A stretch of 26,306 bases of DNA from SIG578 sp964508295 (lineage in GTDB: Bacteria; Bacillota; Clostridia; Oscillospirales; Ruminococcaceae). Shown here piece after piece: positions 14,118 to 21,539 of this stretch; position 1 is the first letter of the stretch, and each line of letters opens with the position of its first letter. The translations under genes and the position numbers were made by a program. The notes under the pieces are model-generated. The model searched no databases. It had not been told where the DNA came from and saw nothing but the letters and a program-made list of their open reading frames with translations. Location of the stretch: the NCBI GenBank assembly GCA_964508295.1, contig CAZDSQ010000019.1, positions 1 through 26,306 of the forward strand, in the 5' to 3' direction.

Positions 14118-16427
14118 ATGTACGGAAGCTTTATAAAAAACACGGCAGGCTACGAAATTGACACCTTGAATCTGCCTACCTCTTGGGAATACATATACGA
14201 AAACAGAGATATTCTCTTGAAAATGGACCAATTTGGTCCTGTTTACGCTCAGGCGCATCCTCCCGGGGATATTGTGCTTTTCAAAAGAGAGCAGCACCAA
14301 AAGTTTTCGCCTTGGTTTATAAATATCTTCTCCGACAGCTTTGGCGGCAGAATTACAAACTTTTTCCGTCCCAACACCCTGTCTATAACAGGCGAGCCCA
14401 CGAATGTTAATATAAAATTCCTTCCCGAAAGTGCGACCTATTCTTTTGAGTACGAGGGAATCAAACTCACAACCGAGTTTATAATCCCCAAAAAAGGCAC
14501 AACCGTTGCTATGTGCTTTAAGGCTAAGAACATTTCTGACAAAAAGATATGCCTTGACATTATTCCCCAGCTTGTTCCCTATCTTAATGAGGCATCAATG
14601 GCGCTTTGGGACAAGTACGAGTGGTATCTTGACACCTCATTAAAAAAAGGTGACAACCTTATTTTCACAACCAAACTGCTGAGCGCAGATGCAAAGGATG
14701 ACAAGAGAAGATGCGCAAGCTTTGCCCTTCCCTCAAACGACCTTGAAAACTTTGAGGTGAGCCTTGAAAAGTTTGTAGGTCAGGGCGACGCAACAAATCC
14801 CGAATGTAATCTTTACGGCGGGGACAGAAACTACGGTTATCCTCCTGTTTACGCCGCGAAATATAAGTGGGAGCTTAAAAGCGGAGAGGAAAAAGAGCTT
14901 TCGGCGGTTCTCACCATTGACGATATTAACACAGAGATCAATTATTTCTCAGCCGAGCATTTTGAAAACAAAAAGGCAGAGCGCAGGGCAGAGTTTGAGG
15001 AGCTGTTTAACAAAAGCCGAGTTAATACAGGTGACATCGAGTTTGACAACTATGTAAACTACTGGTTGCCACTTCAGATGAACTGGGTCGCCTCGCTTGA
15101 CAGAGGCTGGCCGACAGGAATGAGAGGCTCGCGCGACTCTGCACAGGACTACTCGGCGCTCCTTTACTTAAACTCCGAGCATCCGAGGCAGATTATACTC
15201 ACAATGCTCGAGTGCCAAAGAACAGACGGCTGGTTTCCCAGACAATACTCCGCAAAAGGCAAACACGGTAAGCACGACCTGCGAACCCACGTTGACGGCG
15301 GCGCTTTCTTTGTGGAATTTTTGCACAAATACCTTGCGCATACCAAGGACTTTGACATTTTAAAGCTTGAGATCGAGTGGCTTGACAGCGACAAAAAGAG
15401 CAGCGTTTTGGAGCATCTTATTGCCGCAACAGAGTACTACATAAAGGACGAGAACATCGGCGAGCACGGACTTTGCAAGATACGCGGCGGCGACTGGCTT
15501 GACGCAGTTAACACCGCAGGTTTAGAGGGCAGAGGCGAATCTGTTACCGTCAGCGAGCAGACGGTTATGTCATTAAAATACCTTTCTGACATTCTGCTTG
15601 CTCTTGACAAAAACGCAGATGTTAAGCATTATCTTGAGTTTGCAGAAAAGCTCAAAGAGAACATAAACAAGTACGCCTTTAACAAAAAAGACTTCTATAA
15701 CGCCGTTTTCAACGACGACGGAAAGTGGATATTCTCGGATAACGACCCCGACGGCGAGAGCCGTATGTACGGCGTTTCAAACTACTACGCTATCATTTCG
15801 GGCGTTGCAGAGCGCGAAAAGTTCGGCAAAATTATTGAAACCGCACAGGGCTTAAAATGCGACAAGGGCTACAGACTTTTTTATCCCCATCTGGGTGACA
15901 AGCCTATCGCAAAGGTTGGCAGAATTGCAAGCGGAGATGTTCCAAAGTACCTTGGCGAGAACGGAAACGTTTACAACCACGGCTCGCAGGGCTTCTTTGC
16001 AAGGGCGCTTTCCGAGGCTGACGAGGGCGAAAAGCTTTTCGATATGCTAAAATGGATAATGCCCTATGACACCGAAAAGCACCCCACCGCCCTTACCTTT
16101 ACCCCGCCCTACGCCATAGTTAACTGCTGGCAGGAGCTGCCCGCGTTTAACCACAGAGGTCTTATGTGCTTCCTTACCGGAAGTGTTGCAATGGCTATGC
16201 GCGGCGTTTACGAATGGATGTTTGGAATTAAGCCCACCCTTGACGGAATTGAATTCTCACCTTGTCTGCCCGAAAATATGAAAACTGCCGATGCCGAGTT
16301 TGAATACCTTGGCAAAAAGCACACACTTAAAATTGACGGTGAGAAGGTTTTCCTTGACGGCAAGCAGATAACCCAAAAGAGAAAAACTCTTATAACCGAA
16401 AAAGAGGTTTTCTTTGCAGAAATCTAA
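14118..16427 (+). CDS. GH94-type glycoside phosphorylase (GH36-like glycosyltransferase family)
   Basis: The 769-residue protein matches the cellobiose/chitobiose phosphorylase family, which splits beta-linked disaccharides or oligosaccharides with phosphate to give a sugar 1-phosphate. The N-terminal half (about 1-270) is a beta-sandwich. The (alpha/alpha)6 barrel begins near 300 with WLPLQMNWVASL and RGSRDSAQDYSALLYL (336-351), equivalent to the family's YRDxxQD motif. RTDGWFPRQYS (368-378) and IRGGDWLDAVN (455-465) follow, the latter carrying the Asp motif (DWND in characterised members) that holds the general acid. There is no signal peptide, so it is cytosolic. The motif reads DWLD, not DWND, so the substrate cannot be assigned; cellobiose, laminaribiose, chitobiose or beta-1,2-glucan are options. 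It has its own strong promoter, AGGAGG before the ATG, and its own terminator. No sugar transporter gene is adjacent. Confidence 0.87.
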   Translation: MYGSFIKNTAGYEIDTLNLPTSWEYIYENRDILLKMDQFGPVYAQAHPPGDIVLFKREQHQKFSPWFINIFSDSFGGRITNFFRPNTLSITGEPTNVNIKFLPESATYSFEYEGIKLTTEFIIPKKGTTVAMCFKAKNISDKKICLDIIPQLVPYLNEASMALWDKYEWYLDTSLKKGDNLIFTTKLLSADAKDDKRRCASFALPSNDLENFEVSLEKFVGQGDATNPECNLYGGDRNYGYPPVYAAKYKWELKSGEEKELSAVLTIDDINTEINYFSAEHFENKKAERRAEFEELFNKSRVNTGDIEFDNYVNYWLPLQMNWVASLDRGWPTGMRGSRDSAQDYSALLYLNSEHPRQIILTMLECQRTDGWFPRQYSAKGKHGKHDLRTHVDGGAFFVEFLHKYLAHTKDFDILKLEIEWLDSDKKSSVLEHLIAATEYYIKDENIGEHGLCKIRGGDWLDAVNTAGLEGRGESVTVSEQTVMSLKYLSDILLALDKNADVKHYLEFAEKLKENINKYAFNKKDFYNAVFNDDGKWIFSDNDPDGESRMYGVSNYYAIISGVAEREKFGKIIETAQGLKCDKGYRLFYPHLGDKPIAKVGRIASGDVPKYLGENGNVYNHGSQGFFARALSEADEGEKLFDMLKWIMPYDTEKHPTALTFTPPYAIVNCWQELPAFNHRGLMCFLTGSVAMAMRGVYEWMFGIKPTLDGIEFSPCLPENMKTADAEFEYLGKKHTLKIDGEKVFLDGKQITQKRKTLITEKEVFFAEI

Positions 16428-16430
16428 AGC

Positions 16431-16467
16431 AAAACACCGTATACTCGCTGAGTATACGGTGTTTTTT
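16431..16467. terminator. Bidirectional terminator between GH94-type gene and acetyltransferase
   Basis: A 16-bp perfect stem built on AAAACACCGTATACTC with loop GCT, closing in TTTTTT. It serves both convergent genes. The acetyltransferase stop codon overlaps its T-run end. Confidence 0.95.
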
Positions 16468-17075
16468 CAGTCTAAATTTATCTTGCGGTCTTTATAGTAA
16501 TATTCCTTATCTCTTTCTGAGATCTCTCTCATAACTCTACACGGATTTCCTACTGCGACAACGCCCGACGGTATATCACGAGTCACAACGCTGCCCGCTC
16601 CGATAACGCTGTCGTCCCCAATCGACACGCCAGGCATAACAATGGCTCCCGCACCTATCCAGACGCGGTTGCCGATGTGAATAGGCATATTGAACTGGTA
16701 GACCTGCGCACGAAGCTCGGGGTCAATGGGATGTCCCGCTGTTGCCAAGGTTACGTTGGGGGCAAGCATAACATCGTTGCCGATATAAATATCGGTGTCG
16801 TCAACGAGTGTCAGATTAAAGTTGGCGTAAAAGTTGTTGCCTATATGTGTATTACAGCCCCAGTTTGCACGCAGAGGTCCCTCTATATAGCAGTTTTCGC
16901 CGACCTCAGCAAATATCTCCTTTAAGAGCGCCGAGCGCCTTTTCTCGTCTGAGGGGCGGGCGTTGTTAAAGTCATAGATAAGCTCTCTGTATTTGTAAAG
17001 CTTTTTCTGAAGCTCTTCTGTAAGGGCATCGCACTTGTAAGGCTCACCGTTTTTCATCTTCTGTTCAATATTCAT
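16467..17075 (-). CDS. Maltose/galactoside O-acetyltransferase-like hexapeptide protein
   Basis: This 202-residue left-handed beta-helix acetyltransferase of the LacA/Maa/NodL group uses acetyl-CoA to acetylate a sugar hydroxyl. The N-terminal Mac domain (MKNGEPYKCDALTEELQ onward) is followed by hexapeptide repeats, with the catalytic His115 in TLATAGHPID and the CoA-binding stretch IGNRVWIGAGAIVMPGVSIG (134-153). VAVGNPCRVMREI ends the helix as usual. It is probably cytosolic and trimeric. AAAGGA lies before the ATG, and the gene follows the ProX gene after 10 bp. The pairing with DNA-repair and tRNA-editing genes looks like a convenience operon. The in vivo acceptor sugar is unknown. Confidence 0.93.
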   Translation of the reverse strand: MNIEQKMKNGEPYKCDALTEELQKKLYKYRELIYDFNNARPSDEKRRSALLKEIFAEVGENCYIEGPLRANWGCNTHIGNNFYANFNLTLVDDTDIYIGNDVMLAPNVTLATAGHPIDPELRAQVYQFNMPIHIGNRVWIGAGAIVMPGVSIGDDSVIGAGSVVTRDIPSGVVAVGNPCRVMREISERDKEYYYKDRKINLD

Positions 17076-17085
17076 AGCTTTTCCT

Positions 17086-17619
17086 TTATAGAGTTACAAA
17101 TTCGGGGGTGTGTTTTAAGGCGGGAATTATCTTCTCAAAAACGTCGGTTGTTTTGATCTTAAGGCTGGAGGTGTTGATGCAGGGGTGGCAACCGAAATAC
17201 TCAGCATTCAGAACATCTCTATCAACAAGCAGCCTGACCTCGCCCTCGCTGTCGTGCATAAGACCTAAAACGCTGGCAGAGCCTGGAGTTGTGCCGAGAT
17301 ATTTTTCCATCTGCTCCGAGGACGCAAAGGAAAGCCTTGCAGAGCCTATCTGAGCCGAGATGTCCTTGGTTTTAAAGGGCTTATCACCCGGCATCAGCAG
17401 GAGATAAAAGTTGGTCTGCTGGCGGTTGGTCAAAAAGAGATTTTTACAGGTTGCCGCGCCGAGAACTTTATCTATCTGCTCACAGACCTCCATTGTCATA
17501 GCAGGCTCGTGGTCAACTCTCTGGTACTCAATATTAAGCGAGTCGAGAAAATCATAGACCTGCTTTTCCTTTTCTATTCTTGCCTCAAAATCCTGAGGTC
17601 TGCCGTTTTCAAGTTTCAT
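17086..17619 (-). CDS. ProX/YbaK-type aminoacyl-tRNA deacylase (prolyl-tRNA editing)
   Basis: This freestanding member of the YbaK/ProRS INS superfamily, 177 residues, resembles ProX (PrdX, ProXp-ala), which hydrolyses Ala mischarged on tRNA-Pro. Family marks are the catalytic-type lysine in ATCKNLFLTNR (Lys59), KPFKTKDIS (80-88), TPGSASVLGL (111-120) and FGCHPCINTSSLKI (142-155), where GCHP corresponds to the GxHP motif. It is cytosolic. The ATG is preceded only by a weak GATGTG site. The gene starts 18 bp after the YhaN-like gene and continues into the acetyltransferase. The exact amino acid removed cannot be decided by eye. Confidence 0.9.
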   Translation of the reverse strand: MKLENGRPQDFEARIEKEKQVYDFLDSLNIEYQRVDHEPAMTMEVCEQIDKVLGAATCKNLFLTNRQQTNFYLLLMPGDKPFKTKDISAQIGSARLSFASSEQMEKYLGTTPGSASVLGLMHDSEGEVRLLVDRDVLNAEYFGCHPCINTSSLKIKTTDVFEKIIPALKHTPEFVTL

Positions 17620-17637
17620 TTTTGCACATCCGTTTCG

Positions 17638-20130
17638 TTAAATTTTTCTGCTGCTATGGCAGGTAAAATACACTATCTGTATCTCGTCGCTTACACTTTT
17701 TATAAGCTCTGCCGCCTTTTTAAAGTTGCCCTCGTCAAGTGCCGAAAACGAATCATCAAGCACCACAAAGGGCTTCTCCTTTTCAAACATGGCGTCGATG
17801 AGCGAAAGGCGCAGGCATACGTCCATTACGCTCCTCTGACCCTCTGAGAACTGGTTTGCCGCTCTGCCCATTCCCTCTCGGTTTACTGTAAGGCTTAAGT
17901 CATCACCCATCAGGAAGTCAGATGCGCCCTCACCGAAAAAGAGAGAGCTGTAGCGCTCAAAGGCGGTGCTGATGCTTCCCGCGTATTTTTTAGAAAGCTC
18001 GGTTTTCGCGCTTTTAAGAAGGTCAATGGTTTTGAGCACAACATTATGGCGCGCTATATACTGCTCGCGCCTCTCGCGCTCGCCGTCGATAAGTTCCTCA
18101 AGCTCGTTAAGCTCAGCCCTGGCATTTGAGAAAGGCTGCATATTCTGCCTTATCTGCGCAAGCTCGGCGTTTAGGGTTTTGAGAATATCCTCAAGGCCCC
18201 GCTTCTTTAAAGAGATCTGCTCGGTTGTTTCAAAATCGTCGCTTACACTAATTTCGTTAAGTTTATTTTCAACAAAGCTTTGCTCCGCCTCTTTTTTAAG
18301 CTTATCAAGGCTTAGGCAAGCATCCCTGTACTTAGCGGCATCCTCTTTAATCTCTGACACCGCGACTCTAAGGTCCGCGGCATTTTCTATGCCAAGCGAG
18401 AGCAGGATAGAACGAATTTCAGTTTCAGCGCTCTTAATTTCTTTTTCAAGCGCTCTCTTTTTATCCGCCGCAGGCAAAACCTCGTTTATGTAGCGGCTGG
18501 CACTCGTTTTAAGAAAATCAAAGGTGCCGGTACGATCCTCAAACGAGGAAAAATATCCGCCCAAAAAGTCATCAATTTCTTTAAGGTACGAGTCATTTTG
18601 CTCTTTTGCAGCTTCTATATTGCTTTTTACAGAGTTAAGTTCATTTGAAACAGCAATCGCAGATTTTACCCTGTCGACTGCGAGGTTTACATCAGCATCG
18701 GGAGCAAAGCCAAAATCGCTTAAAAAGGCTTTTACCCGCTCGCGTTCACCCTCGCTAAGATTACCCGCGCCTATCATCTTTTTAACCGATGACAACAGCA
18801 TAACCGCAATAAGCCCGACTGCGCCGACTGCGGCAACAACTATGCCCGCAATAAGCTCTGCAAAGCAGACGGCAATTCCCGCTGCAAGAACAAGAGCAGT
18901 CAGCACAAAGAGCGGGGCAAAATCGGTCTTTTTGCCGAGAGGCGCGGCGGTTTTAGAGGCTGAAAGGCGAATTTCCATTAAATCATCGTCGGAAACTTCT
19001 TTTTGGAGACGAACGCCGCTCAGCTCCATCTGGTTTTTTAGTGCATCAGCCTTTTTGCAAAGCTCTGTTATTTGATTTGAGCATATATCGGCATCTCTCA
19101 GTTTTTCGCTGATTTCGCGAAGCTCCTCTTCTGAGGGGAGCGAAAGGGCAAAAAGCCTTTCAAGGTTTTTGTACTCTTCTTTTGAAAGCTTTGCCGCCTC
19201 GGCAGAAAGTAGCAGAGTGCCCTCATTATAGTCCCTTAAAAGCTCCTCAAGTCTTATGATCCGGGCATCTGTCGGAAAAGCGCCGCGGTACTTTTGTTTT
19301 AAAGCCTCATTCTCTTTTTCGAGAGCGGCAATCTGTGCTTTGAGCTTCTCATAATGCTCAAGCCTTACCGCGTCAGCCTCTTCTCTGGCGGCAAGCTCAA
19401 GCTTTTTATTAAGTGCAGAAAGCTCTGCGGCAATTTGTTTGCCCTGTATATCGAGCTCCTGCGCCCTTTGGGAGAGCCTTAAAAACTCCTCGTTATCCTT
19501 TTTACAGCGCTCGCACTCAATTTTAGCCTGCTCGATTTTTCTATCTGATTTTGCGATCTCACCGTTTTTTGTGTCGAGGTCTTTTCTTAGATCCGTGAGC
19601 TTTTTGAGTGCCTTTTCGTAATCGTCAAAGTCATCGGTGGCATCAACCATATTGCTGATCTTTGAGCGGACAGATGCAGGCAACGCATCAAGGCGGGGCT
19701 CACCGTTTGAGAAAACGCTCCTCTTAAAGCCGTCCTCATCAACGCCGAAAATTTCAAGACCTATCTTTTCGCTAAAATCTTTGCATTCTCTGCCGCTATC
19801 TGCATCAACAAGCTGAAAGCTATCGCGGGAGGCGCTGTCACGGTCAAAAAATCGTATAATGCGGTAGTTTTTATTGCCGAGCGAAAAGGTTAAATGACCG
19901 CCGAATTTTGAGTTATTCCAAGGGAAATACCTTACCCTTTCGCTGCTCTCTACAGTTGCGGTTCTTTTATTGGCGGTTTCCATACCGTAAAACATAGCCT
20001 TTATAAAGGCGGCGAGGGTGGTTTTTCCAAAGCCGTTTTGCTCGTAAATGCAGGTTACGTCCGAGGAAAAATCAATATCGTAGTCAGAAAGGCCGCCAAA
20101 GGCTGAAATATAACAACTTAAAAGCCTCAT
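17638..20130 (-). CDS. YhaN-like SMC/Rad50-type ATPase with central membrane hairpin
   Basis: The 830-residue protein has the split ATPase of SbcC/Rad50/YhaN proteins. The N-terminal Walker A is NGFGKTT (32-38). Long coiled coils flank the centre. The C-terminal signature is FSEGQ (761-765), Walker B is VVLDD (789-793) and an H-loop His lies near 825. In the middle of the coiled coil are two hydrophobic helices (about 404-424 and 427-448), a feature of Bacillus YhaN rather than SbcC. It may therefore tether DNA-end processing to the membrane. There is no zinc-hook CxxC. It starts 3 bp after its partner, the YhaO/SbcD-like nuclease, whose last codons contain its AGGAG site. The pair probably forms a Mre11-Rad50-like complex for double-strand ends. 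Confidence 0.88.
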   Translation of the reverse strand: MRLLSCYISAFGGLSDYDIDFSSDVTCIYEQNGFGKTTLAAFIKAMFYGMETANKRTATVESSERVRYFPWNNSKFGGHLTFSLGNKNYRIIRFFDRDSASRDSFQLVDADSGRECKDFSEKIGLEIFGVDEDGFKRSVFSNGEPRLDALPASVRSKISNMVDATDDFDDYEKALKKLTDLRKDLDTKNGEIAKSDRKIEQAKIECERCKKDNEEFLRLSQRAQELDIQGKQIAAELSALNKKLELAAREEADAVRLEHYEKLKAQIAALEKENEALKQKYRGAFPTDARIIRLEELLRDYNEGTLLLSAEAAKLSKEEYKNLERLFALSLPSEEELREISEKLRDADICSNQITELCKKADALKNQMELSGVRLQKEVSDDDLMEIRLSASKTAAPLGKKTDFAPLFVLTALVLAAGIAVCFAELIAGIVVAAVGAVGLIAVMLLSSVKKMIGAGNLSEGERERVKAFLSDFGFAPDADVNLAVDRVKSAIAVSNELNSVKSNIEAAKEQNDSYLKEIDDFLGGYFSSFEDRTGTFDFLKTSASRYINEVLPAADKKRALEKEIKSAETEIRSILLSLGIENAADLRVAVSEIKEDAAKYRDACLSLDKLKKEAEQSFVENKLNEISVSDDFETTEQISLKKRGLEDILKTLNAELAQIRQNMQPFSNARAELNELEELIDGERERREQYIARHNVVLKTIDLLKSAKTELSKKYAGSISTAFERYSSLFFGEGASDFLMGDDLSLTVNREGMGRAANQFSEGQRSVMDVCLRLSLIDAMFEKEKPFVVLDDSFSALDEGNFKKAAELIKSVSDEIQIVYFTCHSSRKI

Positions 20131-20133
20131 ACC

Positions 20134-21189
20134 TTACAGCTCCTCCCCTCTTATTGCACGGATTCCGAGCAAAACGACCTCTTGTTTTTGCTCCTCTGAA
20201 AGCTCGCTGCTGAGCACCTGACGGACAAATTCCCCCTTTAGCGAGATATCGTTTTTAAAGTCCTCAGCGCAGATTTCTGCCCTACTTTTATCTTTTATTT
20301 TAGCAAAGAAAAATTTGCCCTCAAGGTATTTTAAAAGCTGGTCGGGTGCTTTATTAGCATCGAGATTTACGCTACCCGTTAAAACGACCTTTACCATATC
20401 CTGCTCTCTTGCACCTGCATTTTCAAGCTCAGTGTCAATTTTTGAGCGTATCTCAGAATACTGCATAAGCCCCGAAATATCGACAGATACTTCAAGCATA
20501 TTTCTTTCTGAAAGGCCGCTTACAAAGGTGTACTGCTTGACTTGGGTGTCAACAAGGTAAAAGCCCTTTACGCCGCTTTCATCAAAGCCGCGGCTTTCAA
20601 GACAGCCGCTATAGGCGTAAACTCCGCGCTCATCTATTTTGCCCTCGCTATGCTCGTGCAGGTGGCCGAGTGCAAGGTAGTCTATATTCTTGCCGCGAAG
20701 CGACGGCAGATTTATCTCAGAGGAAATATCGCCGTGCATAACCGCTATATTAAAGCGTTCGGGGAAAAGGCTCAGGCTTGTGTAAACAACATTTGCATTG
20801 CTGCGGCTGAGCGCTATTCCCGAAACGGTTACGTTATCATAGTCAAAGCTCGTCCAGCTATCAGAAAAGAAACGAAGGTTATCGGGCAGAGCTTCAAGCA
20901 TCTCAAAAGGGTTACTGCTATCGTGATTGCCGGGGAGCACAAGAAAATCGACACCCTCTGCCGCCGAAATAACTGATGCGACAGTCTGAACGGTGCTTTT
21001 TGTTACAGAGTTATGGTCAAAAAGGTCGCCCGCGACTATTACGGCGCGCACGCCGCTTTTTACGGCATAATCCGCAAGTTTTTCAAACGAGCGCACAAGC
21101 TCGGCGCGCCTTACCCTTGCCTTTGCTCTGTCAAGATTTGTTTCGAGCTTGGAGTCGAGATGCAAATCCGCACAGTGAATGATTTTCAT
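20134..21189 (-). CDS. YhaO/SbcD-like metallophosphoesterase (DNA exonuclease)
   Basis: This Mre11/SbcD-type calcineurin-like phosphoesterase of 351 residues has all five metal motifs: ADLHLD (Asp8, His10), AGDLFD (Asp55), PGNHD (Asn88, His89), MHGD (His152) and LGHLHEH (His176, His178). It probably nicks or degrades DNA ends with its YhaN-like partner just downstream. The C-terminal 110 residues are the capping/partner-binding part. It is shorter than E. coli SbcD and fits the YhaO form. GGCGGG precedes the ATG. A strong promoter sits about 30 bp upstream, and the gene heads a run of four ending at the terminator at 16431-16467. Confidence 0.92.
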   Translation of the reverse strand: MKIIHCADLHLDSKLETNLDRAKARVRRAELVRSFEKLADYAVKSGVRAVIVAGDLFDHNSVTKSTVQTVASVISAAEGVDFLVLPGNHDSSNPFEMLEALPDNLRFFSDSWTSFDYDNVTVSGIALSRSNANVVYTSLSLFPERFNIAVMHGDISSEINLPSLRGKNIDYLALGHLHEHSEGKIDERGVYAYSGCLESRGFDESGVKGFYLVDTQVKQYTFVSGLSERNMLEVSVDISGLMQYSEIRSKIDTELENAGAREQDMVKVVLTGSVNLDANKAPDQLLKYLEGKFFFAKIKDKSRAEICAEDFKNDISLKGEFVRQVLSSELSEEQKQEVVLLGIRAIRGEEL

Positions 21190-21218
21190 TAAATCCCGCC
21201 TTCGTTTAAGATAACTTT

Positions 21219-21247
21219 ATTATACAATATTCGCGCCGTGTTTTCAA
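21219..21247 (-). promoter_or_regulatory. Sigma-A promoter of the YhaO-YhaN-ProX-acetyltransferase operon
   Basis: On the minus strand TTGAAA (21247-21242), a 17-bp spacer and TATAAT (21224-21219). I found no LexA-like or other operator palindrome near it. Bases 21248-21292 hold nothing I can identify. Confidence 0.85.
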
Positions 21248-21292
21248 CAACAAAAAACGGCTTTACTTAATAAGACATTTTATAAGTATAGT

Positions 21293-21325
21293 AAAAAGCT
21301 AACTGAAAATTTCAGTTAGCTTTTT
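21293..21325 (-). terminator. Terminator after the ABC exporter operon and its hairpin array
   Basis: AAAAAGCTAACTG pairs with CAGTTAGCTTTTT around a short AT-rich loop. It can work in both directions, but only the minus-strand exporter operon runs into it. Confidence 0.9.
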
Positions 21326-21332
21326 AAATTTC

Positions 21333-21528
21333 GCTATATATGGGCTACGCCCATGCGATATATTTACCCTGTAAATGCGATATAACCTTTGGTTGCGATA
21401 TAATATAAATTCCTCATTTGCGGGCAGCAAATATATCGCGCGCGAAAGCGTATATCGCATTGTGATGCAATATATCGCAAATTCCGCTTGGGAATTTATA
21501 TCGCTACCATTGTCCTTAAGGACAATGG
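21333..21528 (-). repeat. Multi-branched hairpin array, copy C (GCGATATA/TATATCGC rungs)
   Basis: It lies between the ABC exporter stop codon and the terminator. Left rungs are GCTATATA (21333, one mismatch) and GCGATATA (21355, 21377, 21395). Right rungs are TATATCGC (21432, 21451, 21471, 21497). Left side hairpins are ATGGGC/GCCCAT, ATTTAC/GTAAAT and AACC/GGTT. The apical hairpin is ATTTGC/GCAAAT (21416-21432). Right side hairpins are CGC/GCG, ATTG/CAAT and AAATTCC/GGAATTT. A 9-bp hairpin CCATTGTCC-TTAA-GGACAATGG (21507-21528) ends 11 nt from the stop. The 3-1-3 arm layout and the apical motif CTCATTTNNNNGCAG (21413-21427) are the same as in copy B at 6807-6821, although rungs and arms differ. 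Confidence 0.88.
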
Positions 21529-21539
21529 GCAAAGTTGTT

